Shown: one piece after another, positions 20,351-31,443 of the stretch
How positions within the stretch are numbered: position 1 is the first letter of the stretch
How the letters are laid out: every line of letters starts with the position of its first letter
Assembly (NCBI GenBank): GCA_013398275.1
Contig: VZSE01000585.1
Coordinates: forward strand, 446,022-510,021
Origin: Promerops cafer
Lineage: Eukaryota; Chordata; Aves; Passeriformes; Nectariniidae
Reading direction: 5' to 3'
Length of the DNA stretch: 64,000 bases
The notes under the pieces: generated by a model
What the model was told of the DNA's origin: nothing
Database searches by the model: none
The model's input: only the letters and a program-made list of their open reading frames with translations
Made by a program: the position numbers and the translations under genes

Positions 20351-23300
20351 AGTAAGGGTTTATCATATCGCAAGATGTTTCATGCACATTGTCAGAAAAG
20401 CAAAAATGTTGCTTCTTACAGCTAGCATTTCAGAAAAAGTCCTGAAATACACTCTTTGGTGGTGTATTTCTATCAAATAGCACACCACTAGCTCATTTGG
20501 AAAGAAGAAAGGGATCAACCACAGTCTGTGGCAGCAGCTAGGCTGCACCTTTAGGTTTTGTCAGATACTCAGGTGATACAGAAAGTACTGTGGCATTGTT
20601 TTCAATAGAAAGATTCAAACATGCTTTTAACAGAAACATGCTTTTCCAAACCCTTAGGTATAACTGAAATGAACAGGACCTGAATGTTTTGACAAGAAGC
20701 AAGTTAACAAACAGAATTATTTTTAAACCTTTTTTTTCCATATTGCATCAGCACTTTGTGTAACTCTGGGGGCTGTACTGAGTTCTTGTAGGACCCACTG
20801 ATTGCCTGAATGCAATATGTCAAGCACATTTCATGTCATCATCTGGGGATCCTGTTGGAGATACAGGACTCACGAGATGCATTAGACAGCTGAGAAAGGC
20901 AGGGATGGCTACAGAAAAAGAGGTGGCAATACTGGAACTGACTCCTGTAGCAGCAGCTTTATACTTTTTTCAAGAAGAATCAAGGGAATATGATATCCTC
21001 TTCAAAGTTTTAAAACATAGTATGAATGTTAGGCTAAAGATTCTATTGCTTTTACTGGTTTTAAACATGAAGTAGTATTAGAGTGGTGACAGCGTATAGA
21101 TTGAGGTCACCTTCCTTATATTCATGTTCTACCACCATGTTGCTTAGTCCCTGATCAGAATACCTTAGTGCAGGATGCCTCTGACTCTAAACATGCATTG
21201 TCCATTATCTAATATTGAAATTAATGTGACTTTGTTGTCCCCTATCTAGTTAAAGTACTTATGACTTTGTTTTGGATAAACCCCAGAATTTCAAATTCCT
21301 AACTTTTCATATTAATGTGGTTGGTGCCTCCGGCCAAACATGAACAGCTCAGGGAAGGTCATACTGACTATGTTGCATTTGTAAGTTATGACAAAATACT
21401 TGAATTCACAATTCCTGCTTGAATGTCATAGCTTACCATCAGAAGAAGATAATCACACTAAAGTTAACCTTTGATACCTCTAATGGCTTGCACCAGAATT
21501 AATTCTTTCTCTCTTGCAATGAGTATTTCCATACCCGTTTTTAACAAATTTGAGCAAATATGTGAGATTGGTTTGATGTAATCACAGGAAAATTATGGTG
21601 GACAATACCAATGTAATTCTCTGAAATTTTCCTGACAGTGGATTTAATGGAGCTGTGGTTTTTTTCTAAGAGGACCTAGTTCCATTATTTACAGGATAAA
21701 ATTTACAGGAGGATGTCTCACTTTTTCAGCATCTGTGTCAAGCATAAGTTGAGCAAATTAATTCAGTGTATTCATGGTGTGCCGCAGACAAGCCAAGTTT
21801 CTCTTTTTCTTCCTTACTTTCTTTTGACACCTAAATAAAACCTGAAAGCAAGTTGTTATCTGTTAGGTGCCCAGATTTTTAAAGCTTTTTAAAGCTTTTT
21901 GAAATGTTGTGTATTTACATTGTAAATACAATGTTTTCTGAAGTGGTTTGCAGCAAGGAAATAAAATATTTCATAAAGGCTTGTTCTTTGCACACTTGTA
22001 TACTATATCTATCTTGACACTTTTCTTCAAAATATATTCTAAATTAATCACAAATGTTAAAAAAATACAATCAAGTAATAATAAGTTAGTAGTAACTTGA
22101 TTTTATGCTTAAGGAGGTGTTTTCTGCTGGAGTGATGTCTGTTAGTAAGCTCAGTGTCTCATTTATGCTTCTGTGATGTTTTGAGCTGAGCACAGGCAGA
22201 AGAGCAGCTGCAGCATAATTCAATAAGAAACCCATAATTTGCTAAAGGCAGTGTACTTAGAAGTGCCTGATGGATGTCATACTATGGAAAAAGTACTCTG
22301 GCATATGTACAAACCAGTCATTGTCCACTACTTAATTTTGTTTAGGGTAAGCAAAGAAAATCGAGGTATTTGAAGTGTAAGATATTGTAAGATACTGTAC
22401 TGTATTTACAGAAAGACAGTGTGAGGAACAGGTATAGTTGCCTGTACCATATCCACCAGCCTTCTATTATTTTAGATATTTGAAGTGTTTATATGATGCT
22501 TTATTAACTGTCAGTTCTGAGGGTTTTTTTCACATTTTTAAGAATGAAAGGCATATGATAATATTTTGTTTCTGCACGGACAAGATTACTTATTATTTAA
22601 TTCAGTAGGATTCTCTCTTTTTAGAGACACGGATGGCTGAGTCATGTAACATGTGAGGCTGTGGCTTTATCCTCTTCTTGGAAATGTCTTCTAGCCTGTA
22701 TACTCTTGAAGAAATATTACTGTTATACTGTCTGAAGAATCAGGAGTTGCATGTACTGCGATATGGGTCATGAACTTGCATATTCTGTGTGCTTTAAAGC
22801 TGAGCTATAAAGTTGAGCTTTTTAATCTTTTTTTTTATTTTTGAAAGGGTATTCTTCTAAGGATCACCTTCTGTGCTCTTCATGGGTATGAATAGGGGTA
22901 TTTTTATTTCTATCAAAATTCACCCCATTCAAACTGCTTCTGAACTGAATAATCTGATTAAAATATTTGGCTGTTGCTTTAACTGTCTGTTTATCACAAA
23001 CAAGTCCCAAACCTGAAACAGTGTGATATGTCCATGGGAGATGAAATTCCTGAATATTCAAGTCCAAAGGCCACTGGCCTGATACTAACTGTGGGGGGTT
23101 TTTTGTTTTTATTTTTGTGGAATTCTTTTGGTAGGTTTTTTTTCAGTCTGAGTATGGTTATAACTGTCAAGCCAAGTCTAATGGCACAGACCCAAACTTG
23201 GTCTTTCCATTCAGGCCTGAAACCCTTTCTCTAGAAAGAAAGAAAGAGATTAAACTTTATTTGTTCATAAAAGGTGACTTTCTGGTGGCTATAAAGGAAA

Positions 23301-23775
23301 CTGGTGGAAAGAAATAATGACCTTAGCAACTATACTGGATGTAATCCAGTATAAGGCAAACTGTTTCTAGCAGTTGAATTTTATCAGGGAAGAATGCATT
23401 GAAAACCAATATCAACCTGTCATGGTTATCAACCTGATCTTGGCTAAGCAGATGAAACCCTCTTTGTGTCACTTGATTTGTGTGAGCTGAAGTGCTTTGC
23501 ATGGAGAATTGTTTTCTGTTAGGAGTAATTTTTACTTGCAGATTTGCTGAGCCCTAGACATTCAATGGCTGATCTGCCCTGCAGAAAGTTATTAAAGAAA
23601 AAAAGTGTTGCATACTCATCTACATTTTTCCAGGTTAATCCTGAAGTTATCAGCTGATCTGCAGATGTTGTATATGACAGCTGGAGCAATGGGTTTAGGG
23701 AAAAAAAAATCTGGCTTTTGATTTTTTTTTCCCCCGTCAGTGGACTGTTAAATGACCTTCATTTTTTATTTGCAG
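20351..23775. other. Unassigned unique sequence
   Basis: AT-rich DNA. The 80-codon plus frame at 20833-21075 begins with a plausible polar N-terminus but has no recognised domain, no splice context and no partner. Short direct repeats 'aaagctttttaaagcttttt' occur at 21881-21900. Nothing else could be supported. Confidence 0.5.
21910..21930. repeat. Short palindrome with paired forkhead-like words
   Basis: Ten-base arms 'tgtatttaca' and 'tgtaaataca' separated by one T. Each arm holds a GTAAATA/TATTTAC word like a forkhead-factor site. A chance palindrome in AT-rich DNA is the main alternative. Confidence 0.6.
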
Positions 23776-23859
23776 GAATCTAAACCCGATTTTGATTTTG
23801 ACTTGGAGGATCTGAAAAAAGCCAGAAACTCAAAACACTATTTAGCAAAATATTTTTAA
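23776..23859 (+). other. Candidate terminal coding exon
   Basis: A strong splice acceptor ('ttcattttttatttgcag', ending at 23775, with more pyrimidines upstream) is followed by 27 codons and a TAA. The encoded peptide is acidic then basic, starting ESKPDFDFDLEDLKK and ending in AKYF. This is unlike random AT-rich translation. No GT donor occurs before the stop, so it would be a last exon on the plus strand. I do not recognise the protein and see no partner exon with certainty. No AATAAA occurs in the first few hundred bases after it. A pseudo-exon is equally possible. Confidence 0.25.
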
Positions 23860-26800
23860 GAACAGTGGGCTACAATATCAATCTTCCAAGAGACAGTGCT
23901 CCTTCAGCTCTAAACTGATAATCTGGAAAGAGAGTTACATGACTGCCTTAATTTTATTTTAAAAACAGTAACAGAATTTTTTGCTTTAGTTACTGTAGTT
24001 CTGTCTTTTAATACTTAAGATGGTATCATGGAATTCAGACAGCAAGAGGGAATCTCTGTGCCTGCCACAGATAACACAGAATGCAATCTGTTTTTTTATG
24101 AGTGAAAGAAATGGATCTAACAAGTTATTTAAAAATCCTATTTTTCCACTGACATGAGTATGAGAGCTTGTGAATGGGTTTTCAGCTATATCTAGCCCTA
24201 ACACTTTTAATTATATTAGTGATTTTTAAGTACTTTTATTATGTACCGTGTAAGAAAAAACCCTTGGATCAAAGAATTAGAGGAAAAAGGTAGAGAGACT
24301 AAGCTTATTTCAGCTCTTCATAAGGGCAAAATGCCAAAGGTTTATTATAATGAAATTCAAATCTACTGCTTTCTTTTTTTAAATGTAATGAAATCCACTT
24401 GCTGAGAAAATAATCTGCTATATTTTTCCTAATGTATATTTTTTGTTCCGAGGGGTTATGCCTGTACAAAGCTCTGAAAGGTGTGTACAAATTAGGCCAA
24501 ACTTCTTTTCCAAAGCAAGTATTTCTAGAGAAAAGTACACAAAGAGCAATAACCTAAAAAATTAAGAGCATAACAGTATGATAATAACAGGGAAGAACAG
24601 TGTTAAATTATCACAACAAACTTCTCAGTTGAAACCATGCCTTGCATAAAATTAGTGAAAGCTTGGATATGACATATAGTGTCTTCTTCTCTTTAAAGAG
24701 AAGGTATTTTGGAAATTGTGATGTGGGAGTGTGTCCTCTGCAGACTGATAGTATTGTACTGAATTGCATCGTGGGTGTATTTAGATCTGAGTGCTACAGA
24801 CTAATTGTAATGTATCGAGCTGTGGGGTAGGTGTTTTCAGAAGCTACTTTAGTTCTGAAATATTCTAATTAAAAATTTGCAGTAGACCTCTTTCTTGAGA
24901 AAATGCTGAGTGTTATGGCAGTAGATTTATCCTTAGGGTCCAGGGAGGAGTGAGTGGCTTCTGCATTCCCAAGTCAGGTCTGGTAATTATGTCTGAGGTA
25001 TGGCAGTGTGCTGTTTATGGTAGGAATTGCTGCACCAGATCAGACTTCTGTCATGATTGAGACTATGGGTGGATTAAAGACTCTGGAGAAAGATAAGGAA
25101 CTCTACTACTGAAGACTGGACATATAAAAATATCCCTCTTAAGCTGACTCTGTTTTTCCTCTTTCTGTGTGACGGGTAGCTCAAAGTGTAGACTGTGTAT
25201 GAAGTAAAGTGATTGCTACTGTGAGATATTATCATTCTAAAAAGACAAGAAAAAACAAGAATTAGTGAAGGAGATACTCCACAGGCTTCTGTTATAGCTT
25301 GTAATTTTTTTTCCAAATCTGTTTTTCCGTAGGTGATTGGACAAGGTACATCAGCATCAAATAGCAGTATCTGGTGACTGTGAAGGGTAACAGTGTGCTG
25401 GAGATCACTGTGTTCTTCACAGGAATAGCTTACATTCAGGGGCATCCAGGTACAAATTGTACCTGCATGCAGCAGCCATAAATTATGGCTTGACTGAATG
25501 CTTGACTACGAGGAAAAAAAACCTGACTTCTCAACCTTTGCAGTTAAATTCACTTAATTTCCCATTATTTTCTTAGTATTTCCTATCATTTTCTTCCTAT
25601 CATTCCATTTACTCCCACATCTCCCAAAGCTCCAACAGCTAAGTCATCCTGCAGCTGGACATGACTTCCTTTGCCCTTCCTGAAACTTTGTTGCAAGAGG
25701 TATAAAATACATAAGGAAAATGGGAATTTGTATTTATGAGAGTTTAATCAAGGTTCTTGCAGTTCTTTCACTACATTGCTTATGTCCAACATGTAAGAAC
25801 CAAGTCTGTGGTACCAGAAGGCCACTGTGACACCACAGATGAGTTTCTTCCCACTACTAGATTTGCAGAGAACTTGGAGACTGAAGAAAAAAGGACTAGA
25901 TGGTTATTCCTGAGGGCCAGAGAAAGAACTTACACAGATGGAAGACATACCATTGATATGGAGTATTTTAAGTGTAGTAAAATAAAAATTGCAAAACATG
26001 ATGGTATTTAATGCCTGATGAATGTCTCTTCGTGGTGGAAGACGAAAGATCTTTTCCCAAAAGAAAGGTGGACTAAGACCTAAAAAGTTCTCAGTATTTT
26101 TCCTGCACTTGGGAAAATGATCTTGGTAATTTCTAACTTGTTTTTATCCCACCGGTTGTCATGGCTTATAAACAGAATAATTAAAAATAAAAAGGTAGGG
26201 ATTATGAAGGAATTCAGTTGTCTCCAGACACTTTAAAAGTAGAGATTTACAGTAAAAGTAAATCAAATTTCATCATTGCCCTGAAAGACACAGCTGGGAC
26301 TTTACTGGCAGATTTTTTTTTTTTAGTTATTGTTCTAAAAAGTAGCAATGCCCTATTCTGAGTAACTCACATTATATGTTTAGAAGAAAGAATAATTTAT
26401 GAAACAAGTAAAAATACCCTGAAAATGGCATTTTATGTGCTTCCTTATTGTGAAAAAATGAGCTTTATGGTAAAAAATATTCCAAAATATTTTTGCTCTT
26501 TCACAGGAAAATAAATGATGTTTCAATTTCTCTGATCTTCAGTAGGATATTGAGAATTTACCCACTTATAAACTGATGAAAGAGCCTTCATGTCTTCTCA
26601 GTTGGCTGCATGATCTGTGATGCAACTTAAATGTCACTTTTCCTCGTGAACACTATTTGTCTCAGCATTTGTCTTACCTTTGTTTCTTTATCTGTCACTA
26701 AGAGAGGGCTAATTGGTCCTGAAGAATGAAAAGTGCTATATTTATTGAGTTTAGAGTGATTTTGCCACTTGAAATTTTACATCTTATACGTTGTCAAACA

Positions 26801-27864
26801 TTAACTGACTGAGGAATCTTAAAAGGAACTTATTACTCTGAAATATAACAATTTCCACCTCTTCCTTTGTTACCTGAACATATGTATTTTTTCCATGCAT
26901 GAGTGTATAGTCTTCCCAGTATTCTGCAATAGAATGCAAAAGCAACATTTTCCTATTAAACTTGTTGCTTTAGTATTTTTTGACACCTCTAAACATCTGT
27001 GTTTTGCTACAGCCTAATGTAAAGACACGTTCAAATGTAGGTGGGTTATTTCACTCATATATTGGGTGGTGTTTAAGAGTGCTTTACAAGCAAAAGTTGT
27101 TTTTCCTGAAATTGTCTGAGAAATAAATGCAGTAGCCCTCTGTGAATTGTAAATAAAAAGACTATATAATATGCAGAGAAACATAATGGAAAGAGCTCCT
27201 TTCCTCAGAGAAACCTTCTACACAGTTCAGTGTGTTTTAAAACCAAACTGTGGAACTCAGCAATCACGTTGTCCAATTAGGGATGCCTGTGTCCATTTCA
27301 GTACAGTGAAGATAAAAAAAAAAATGCTCCTGCTTGTGCTGTACTGCTTAGTTCCTTTATTTCACAGCAGTTTCCTGTCTTTCTTTTCCCCAAGCACTTG
27401 TGGTAAAAGTAATTTCATATCTTCCAGTTGGTTTCCACAATTAGTTCTTGAGTAGTACCTGAAACAATGCTTGTTTTCTAATTCCAGTGGTGTCTGAAGG
27501 AGGCAAGAATGGCCTTCCAAGCTGTTAGACTCCGAAATGAAATAGTAAATCAACTGCTGATAAGACATATATATCATATTAAACACAAGGAATCCACCAG
27601 AAAATCATTACACTAAAAAGCGACAATGTTGATTGATTAAAATGGTATGGGCTGGCTAGTGTTAAATCATAGTGAGTGATGTGACATCATGATTTTACAT
27701 ATCATATTTCTGTCAAGACAATGAAGGTAAAAGGCATTGTCATCAGATGATAACGGACAATAAGAGGAATCCTGATGTTAGATTTATTACTTGGTTTAGA
27801 TTTAGAAAGAAGTAATTCTTGTCTTGCGCCACTTATAAAATGACTGTAAATTTAGTGATGATGT
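23860..27864. other. Unassigned unique sequence
   Basis: No repeat family, RNA gene or exon could be supported. The frames at 25074-25445 (minus, 123 codons) and 25757-26011 (plus, 84 codons) have no visible domain. T and A runs occur near 26316-26327 and 27315-27326. Confidence 0.5.
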
Positions 27865-28010
27865 AAAATTCAAAGGCAGAACCACTTATAGTTTTGACAA
27901 AGTGCCAGCTATAAAGTATTTACTGTTCTCGGTGGTTCTGCCTCGCACACTTTAATATTTATCAGAAACGTGAACTCTTTTGATAAATGTTTCTGATCTT
28001 TGTGAATTTT
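27865..28010. repeat. Cluster of nested inverted repeats
   Basis: An exact 12-base inverted repeat pairs 27874-27885 ('aggcagaaccac') with 27932-27943. Just inside it 'cttatag' can pair with 'ctataa' near 27910. Outside it 'aaaattca' (27865-27872) pairs with 'tgaatttt' (28003-28010), and a separate 9-base pair 'atcagaaac' / 'gtttctgat' lies at 27961-27969 and 27989-27997. It could be a folded RNA, remnants of DNA-transposon ends, or chance. Confidence 0.6.
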
Positions 28011-28427
28011 TAAAAAATATTTAGATTTTTCATCAGAATCTAACCTCCTCTATTTCATAAGAGCAACAAACTTTTGCTCTTTTTTAAATTAAAAGGATGA
28101 AAATTATTTATTTTTTTTCATAAAGTACATTCTCAACATATTTATTCCTTAGATTATAAAGTGCATAGTATTTACAAGATCCCATTCCTTCTGATGTTGA
28201 TGACCATTTATAGAGATAATTTGTGTCATGAATGCTAAGGACAGTCATAATTTGTGTGCTTTATGGAGCAACAGAGTCTCATCTCTGCTCGTATGCTCCT
28301 GTTTCCTGACACTGATGGATTAAACTTTTTCTCGTATTTTTATTGTATTTACTATCTATATTTGTTACTGGAAGACCACTGTAACACCTGCATTTGTCAC
28401 CTGTTTCTTTTCTCTGGAGGGAGGTCA
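28011..28427. other. Unassigned AT-rich sequence
   Basis: Contains T-rich words but no recognised feature up to the CR1 start at about 28428. Confidence 0.5.
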
Positions 28428-28853
28428 GAGGATGCCATGAAGATTCTTAGGGGGCTGGAATACCTTTGCTATGGAGTCAGCCTGAGAGAGTTGTTAAGGA
28501 GAAAAGAAGGCTTCAAGAAGATCTTAGAGCCCCTTCCAGCAGCTAAAGGGGCTCCAAGAGAGCTGGAGAGGGAATTTTGAAAAGGGCGTGTAGTGATAGG
28601 ACAAGGGTGATTGTTTCAAACTCACTGACAGCAAGTTTAGGTCAGATATTAGGAAGTTCTTCACTGTGAGGGTGGCACAGGTTGCCCAGAGAAGCTGTGG
28701 ATGCCCCATCCCTGGAAGTGTTCAAGGCCAGGTTGGATGGGGCTCTGAGCAACCTGGTCTAGTGGGAGATGTCCCAGCTCTTGTCAGGCAGGTTGGAGCA
28801 AGACGATCTCTAAGGTCCCTTCCAACTCAAAGCTTTCTGTGGTTCTATAATTT
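28428..28853 (+). mobile_element. CR1 LINE 3' end, sense
   Basis: It starts in the last part of CR1 ORF2 ('ggggctggaatacctttgct', 'gcctgagagagttgttaagg') and continues through a complete 3' UTR ('gcccagagaagctgtggatg', 'gatctctaaggtcccttcca') to 'tggttctataa'. The ORF2 tail is frameshifted and ends at a TGA near 28578. It is a standard 5'-truncated insertion. Confidence 0.92.
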
Positions 28854-30412
28854 GACCTTCTCCTGACCTGTCTTCCCCAAGGAGCTTGTAAAGCAAGAAG
28901 AGGCATCATAATCAAGTGTTGGTTTAGGATGTCTGATGGAGACCCTCGAGGCTTCACTTTCTTTAAATGTTATTGTGACAAAGTTTGGGGTGTGAGACCG
29001 GATGAAAAGAACCCAAACATTAAATATTGCTGCAGAACTCCAGTCAGTGATGGAAATGCTTAAAAAGAAGCAAGGGCAAAAGCTCTGCAGATGTCACTGA
29101 AAACATCTGCCATCACACCTGACTTCTCAAGGTCTGCTTGCATCCTGTGCTACTGGGAATAACACTGTGCATTCAATTATGCTAACTCCCAAATTGCTTC
29201 GGAGTAGTAAAGGAATGGCCTAATTTTGGCTTCACTGTGGCAGTGAAACTCCTGCCTCCTCCACCCCCCGCCTCCTCTTTCAAGATTTCATTACTGGTTT
29301 AGCGTAGGATATAAGTGACAGACCATTGCCTTTTATACCAAATGACTACAAAAGTATTTAGCTGCAGAGGATTAATTTTTTCACATTCATGGTCAGGGAA
29401 TGTGAGACTGACATACATTAAATTTCCCATGCCATTTGGCTTTCTGAGGCCTGTGCAGTGAAAATGAAAAAGTTTCCATGGCCTGGATGAATTTCTGATG
29501 AATAGATAAGGCTGTGTGCAGAGCAGAGATCTGTGACCCTCTGCAGCTTGCAGTCAGGCACTCCACAGCTTCTTTGACATCAAAGGTTGCAGATTGTTTT
29601 GAATGAATAGAGCCCTTGCAAATCGCGTCTGCTAATCACAGAAGAGCTGGGTAGCCGTCATCTTTAAAAACTGAGAGTTTGTGAATTGTGGCAGATTATT
29701 TAGGCCTTCTTTAGGGTACCTCATCAGCCTAAATCCATGGAAATTCTAGCTGAATGTTAGCTTCTCTCTTACAGGCTTCTTTCGTTCCTCACACATCCAG
29801 TAGACGCACACAGATACAGCACTGCATAAAAAGGGAAAAAAAACTAAGAGCACCTTATAATCAAAATTACTGGGCTATGCAGTACAGAGTACCAGAGAAA
29901 TATTCAAATTTCTCATAGGAGCCATACAGTTTTAAAATTACAACCACACCTCCAGAATTTTTTTTTTTTTTTTTTTTTTTGCAAGCAGCTTTAGAGGGCT
30001 AGCATTTTCTGTAGGATGAGTGGGAGGCTGGAAAGCTGTCTTGTTTCATAGAAGTTTTCCTCCTATACGATCTGCTTATTCTAAAAGCTTGTTTTTCACA
30101 AACTTTCTTCTAGGTTGTTACAGGCCTATTTTTGGAAGGCTGTAATAGAGGTCTTTGTGATCCTGTAGCAAGAATAAAGGGGTTTTGAGCATTCTGGTGA
30201 TCTGCCTGTACTTTGTCTATTCTCACCAGAGCATTTTGTATTTATACAGCACATTTACCCCATGAGAACTCCAAAAAAAAAATTTTGAAATTAAAAAAAA
30301 AAAAAAAAGAAAGAAAAAAAAAAAGATATCTTTTCATAAGGGACTATCATGAGGCTATTTCTTCAATTCTCTCTCTCCTGATGATTTTATGATTTTATTC
30401 CTTGCCTATGGT
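28854..30412. other. Unassigned unique sequence, homopolymer tracts
   Basis: 29959-29981 is a T run, and 30281-30325 is an A-rich run with 'aaagaaagaaa' words. 29380-29720 is balanced in composition and free of repeats, with enhancer-like words such as 'gtctgctaatcacag'; it is a weak candidate for conserved non-coding DNA. No exon was recognised. Confidence 0.45.
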
Positions 30413-30474
30413 GTGATGCTCTTTAAGGTCCCTTCCAACACAAATGTATGAGTCTATGATTCCATGATTTTATG
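30413..30474 (+). mobile_element. CR1 3' terminus
   Basis: 'gctctttaaggtcccttcca' followed by 'gagtctatgattccatgatt' is the terminal segment of a sense CR1. Only about 60 bases are present. It abuts the GAAA microsatellite. Confidence 0.75.
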
Positions 30475-30485
30475 CAGAATTACAA

Positions 30486-30498
30486 AAGAAAGAAAGAA

Positions 30499-30570
<72 letters not shown>

Positions 30571-30595
30571 GAGAAAGAGAGAAAGAGAGAAAGAG

Positions 30596-30682
<87 letters not shown>

Positions 30683-30690
30683 AAAAGAAA
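30486..30690. repeat. (GAAA)n microsatellite with GA interruptions
   Basis: A pure purine tetranucleotide array, interrupted by 'gagagaaa' units at about 30569-30600. Open frames through it (Lys/Glu/Arg-rich on plus, Phe/Leu/Ser-rich on minus) are artefacts of the repeat. Length in the assembly is unreliable because of the N join just downstream. Confidence 0.97.
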
Positions 30691-30735
30691 GATTCCACAA
30701 TTTTCACTACAATCAGTTCAACTTATTCCACAGNA

Positions 30736-30775
<40 letters not shown>

Positions 30776-30826
30776 AAAAGAAAGATTCCACAATTTTCAC
30801 TACAATCAGTTCAACTTATTCCACAG
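30642..30826. repeat. 92-base exact duplication around a single N (30734)
   Basis: The end of the GAAA array plus the unique 43 bases from 'gattccacaattttcac' to 'attccacag' (30642-30733) is repeated at 30735-30826, separated by one N. This has the same layout as the join at 15839 and points to unmerged overlapping contig ends. Confidence 0.9.
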
Positions 30827-31009
30827 CTTTAAAAGAAAAGTTAAGAAAGGAAAGAAGTTAGGTCATTTGCTTCTGAATTTACAGTCCATAAATTTTGCCC
30901 TTTTTTGATTAGTTACTCAAAGGAATTTCTCTTTTTTCTTCTAATGCTGTTATATAAATTGCCTTTTACCTCTGGTGCATCACCTATTCCAGTTTTCAGT
31001 TCTCTCATA

Positions 31010-31300
31010 TTTTTATAAAGCTCTATCCCGAGCGCCTCTGGCGCCCTGTTGTACCTTATTCCAAGGAGAAAAATGAGGCTGGCTGTATGTGACGATGCGG
31101 TTCGGTAAGGGCGGCAGCGAGGCGGGGCAGGGGCTGCGGGCGGCGCGGCTGTGCCGAGCCTGGGCGCTGGATGTCACTGCAGGACCGGGGACGCGGCGGA
31201 GCGCAGCCGGCGCGGAGCATCGTCCCCGGGGTCCCCCGCCTCCGCAGCGAGACGCCGCCGGAACGCGGTCTGAGATGCCTGCAAGTAACGGGGAGGTGCA
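31010..31300 (+). promoter_or_regulatory. Orphan CpG island with TATA-like box
   Basis: Between 31092 and 31275 there are about 30 CpG dinucleotides in roughly 180 bases, against almost none in the surrounding DNA. A TATAAAG word lies at 31014-31020, just upstream of the GC-rich part on the plus strand, which would place a start near 31045. Splice-donor-like words occur at 31105 ('ttcg/gtaagg') and, more convincingly, at 31444 ('cag/gtaaat'). CpG islands in bird genomes usually mark promoters. Orientation is inferred from the TATA and donor only, and bidirectional or minus-strand use is possible. Confidence 0.55.
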
Positions 31301-31443
31301 GTGTATCTTTCTCTCTTGGAATTGATGAATTCCAGGACGTGGAAAATGCAACAAAACCAGCCTTGCTGTAGAAAGAATCTTTGCGATTACAATTTTAAGA
31401 TACTGGGTATTAGGTCCCGAAGCCTTTTACAGAGCTTGCTCAG
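31045..31443 (+). other. Candidate non-coding or 5' first exon
   Basis: If transcription starts downstream of the TATA-like box, the first exon would run to the donor 'gcttgctcag/gtaaat' at 31443/31444. Its open frames (for example 31089-31325, starting at GTG, with an ATG at 31095) are Arg/Ala/Gly-rich as expected from CpG-rich DNA and carry no domain. It could be a 5' UTR exon or the start of a long non-coding RNA. I recognise no gene. Confidence 0.3.

Noticed and set aside
30486..30690. CRISPR-like or other spaced repeat array
   Set aside because: The array is a simple tetranucleotide repeat without spacers in a vertebrate genome.
30464..30861. Long Lys/Glu/Arg-rich plus frames and Phe/Leu/Ser-rich minus frames
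   Set aside because: They are translations of the GAAA microsatellite, partly running through an N.
31089..31325. 78-codon Arg/Ala/Gly-rich frame in the CpG island
   Set aside because: It is expected from CpG-rich DNA, starts at GTG, has no domain, and an equally long frame lies on the other strand. It is kept only as part of a candidate non-coding first exon.
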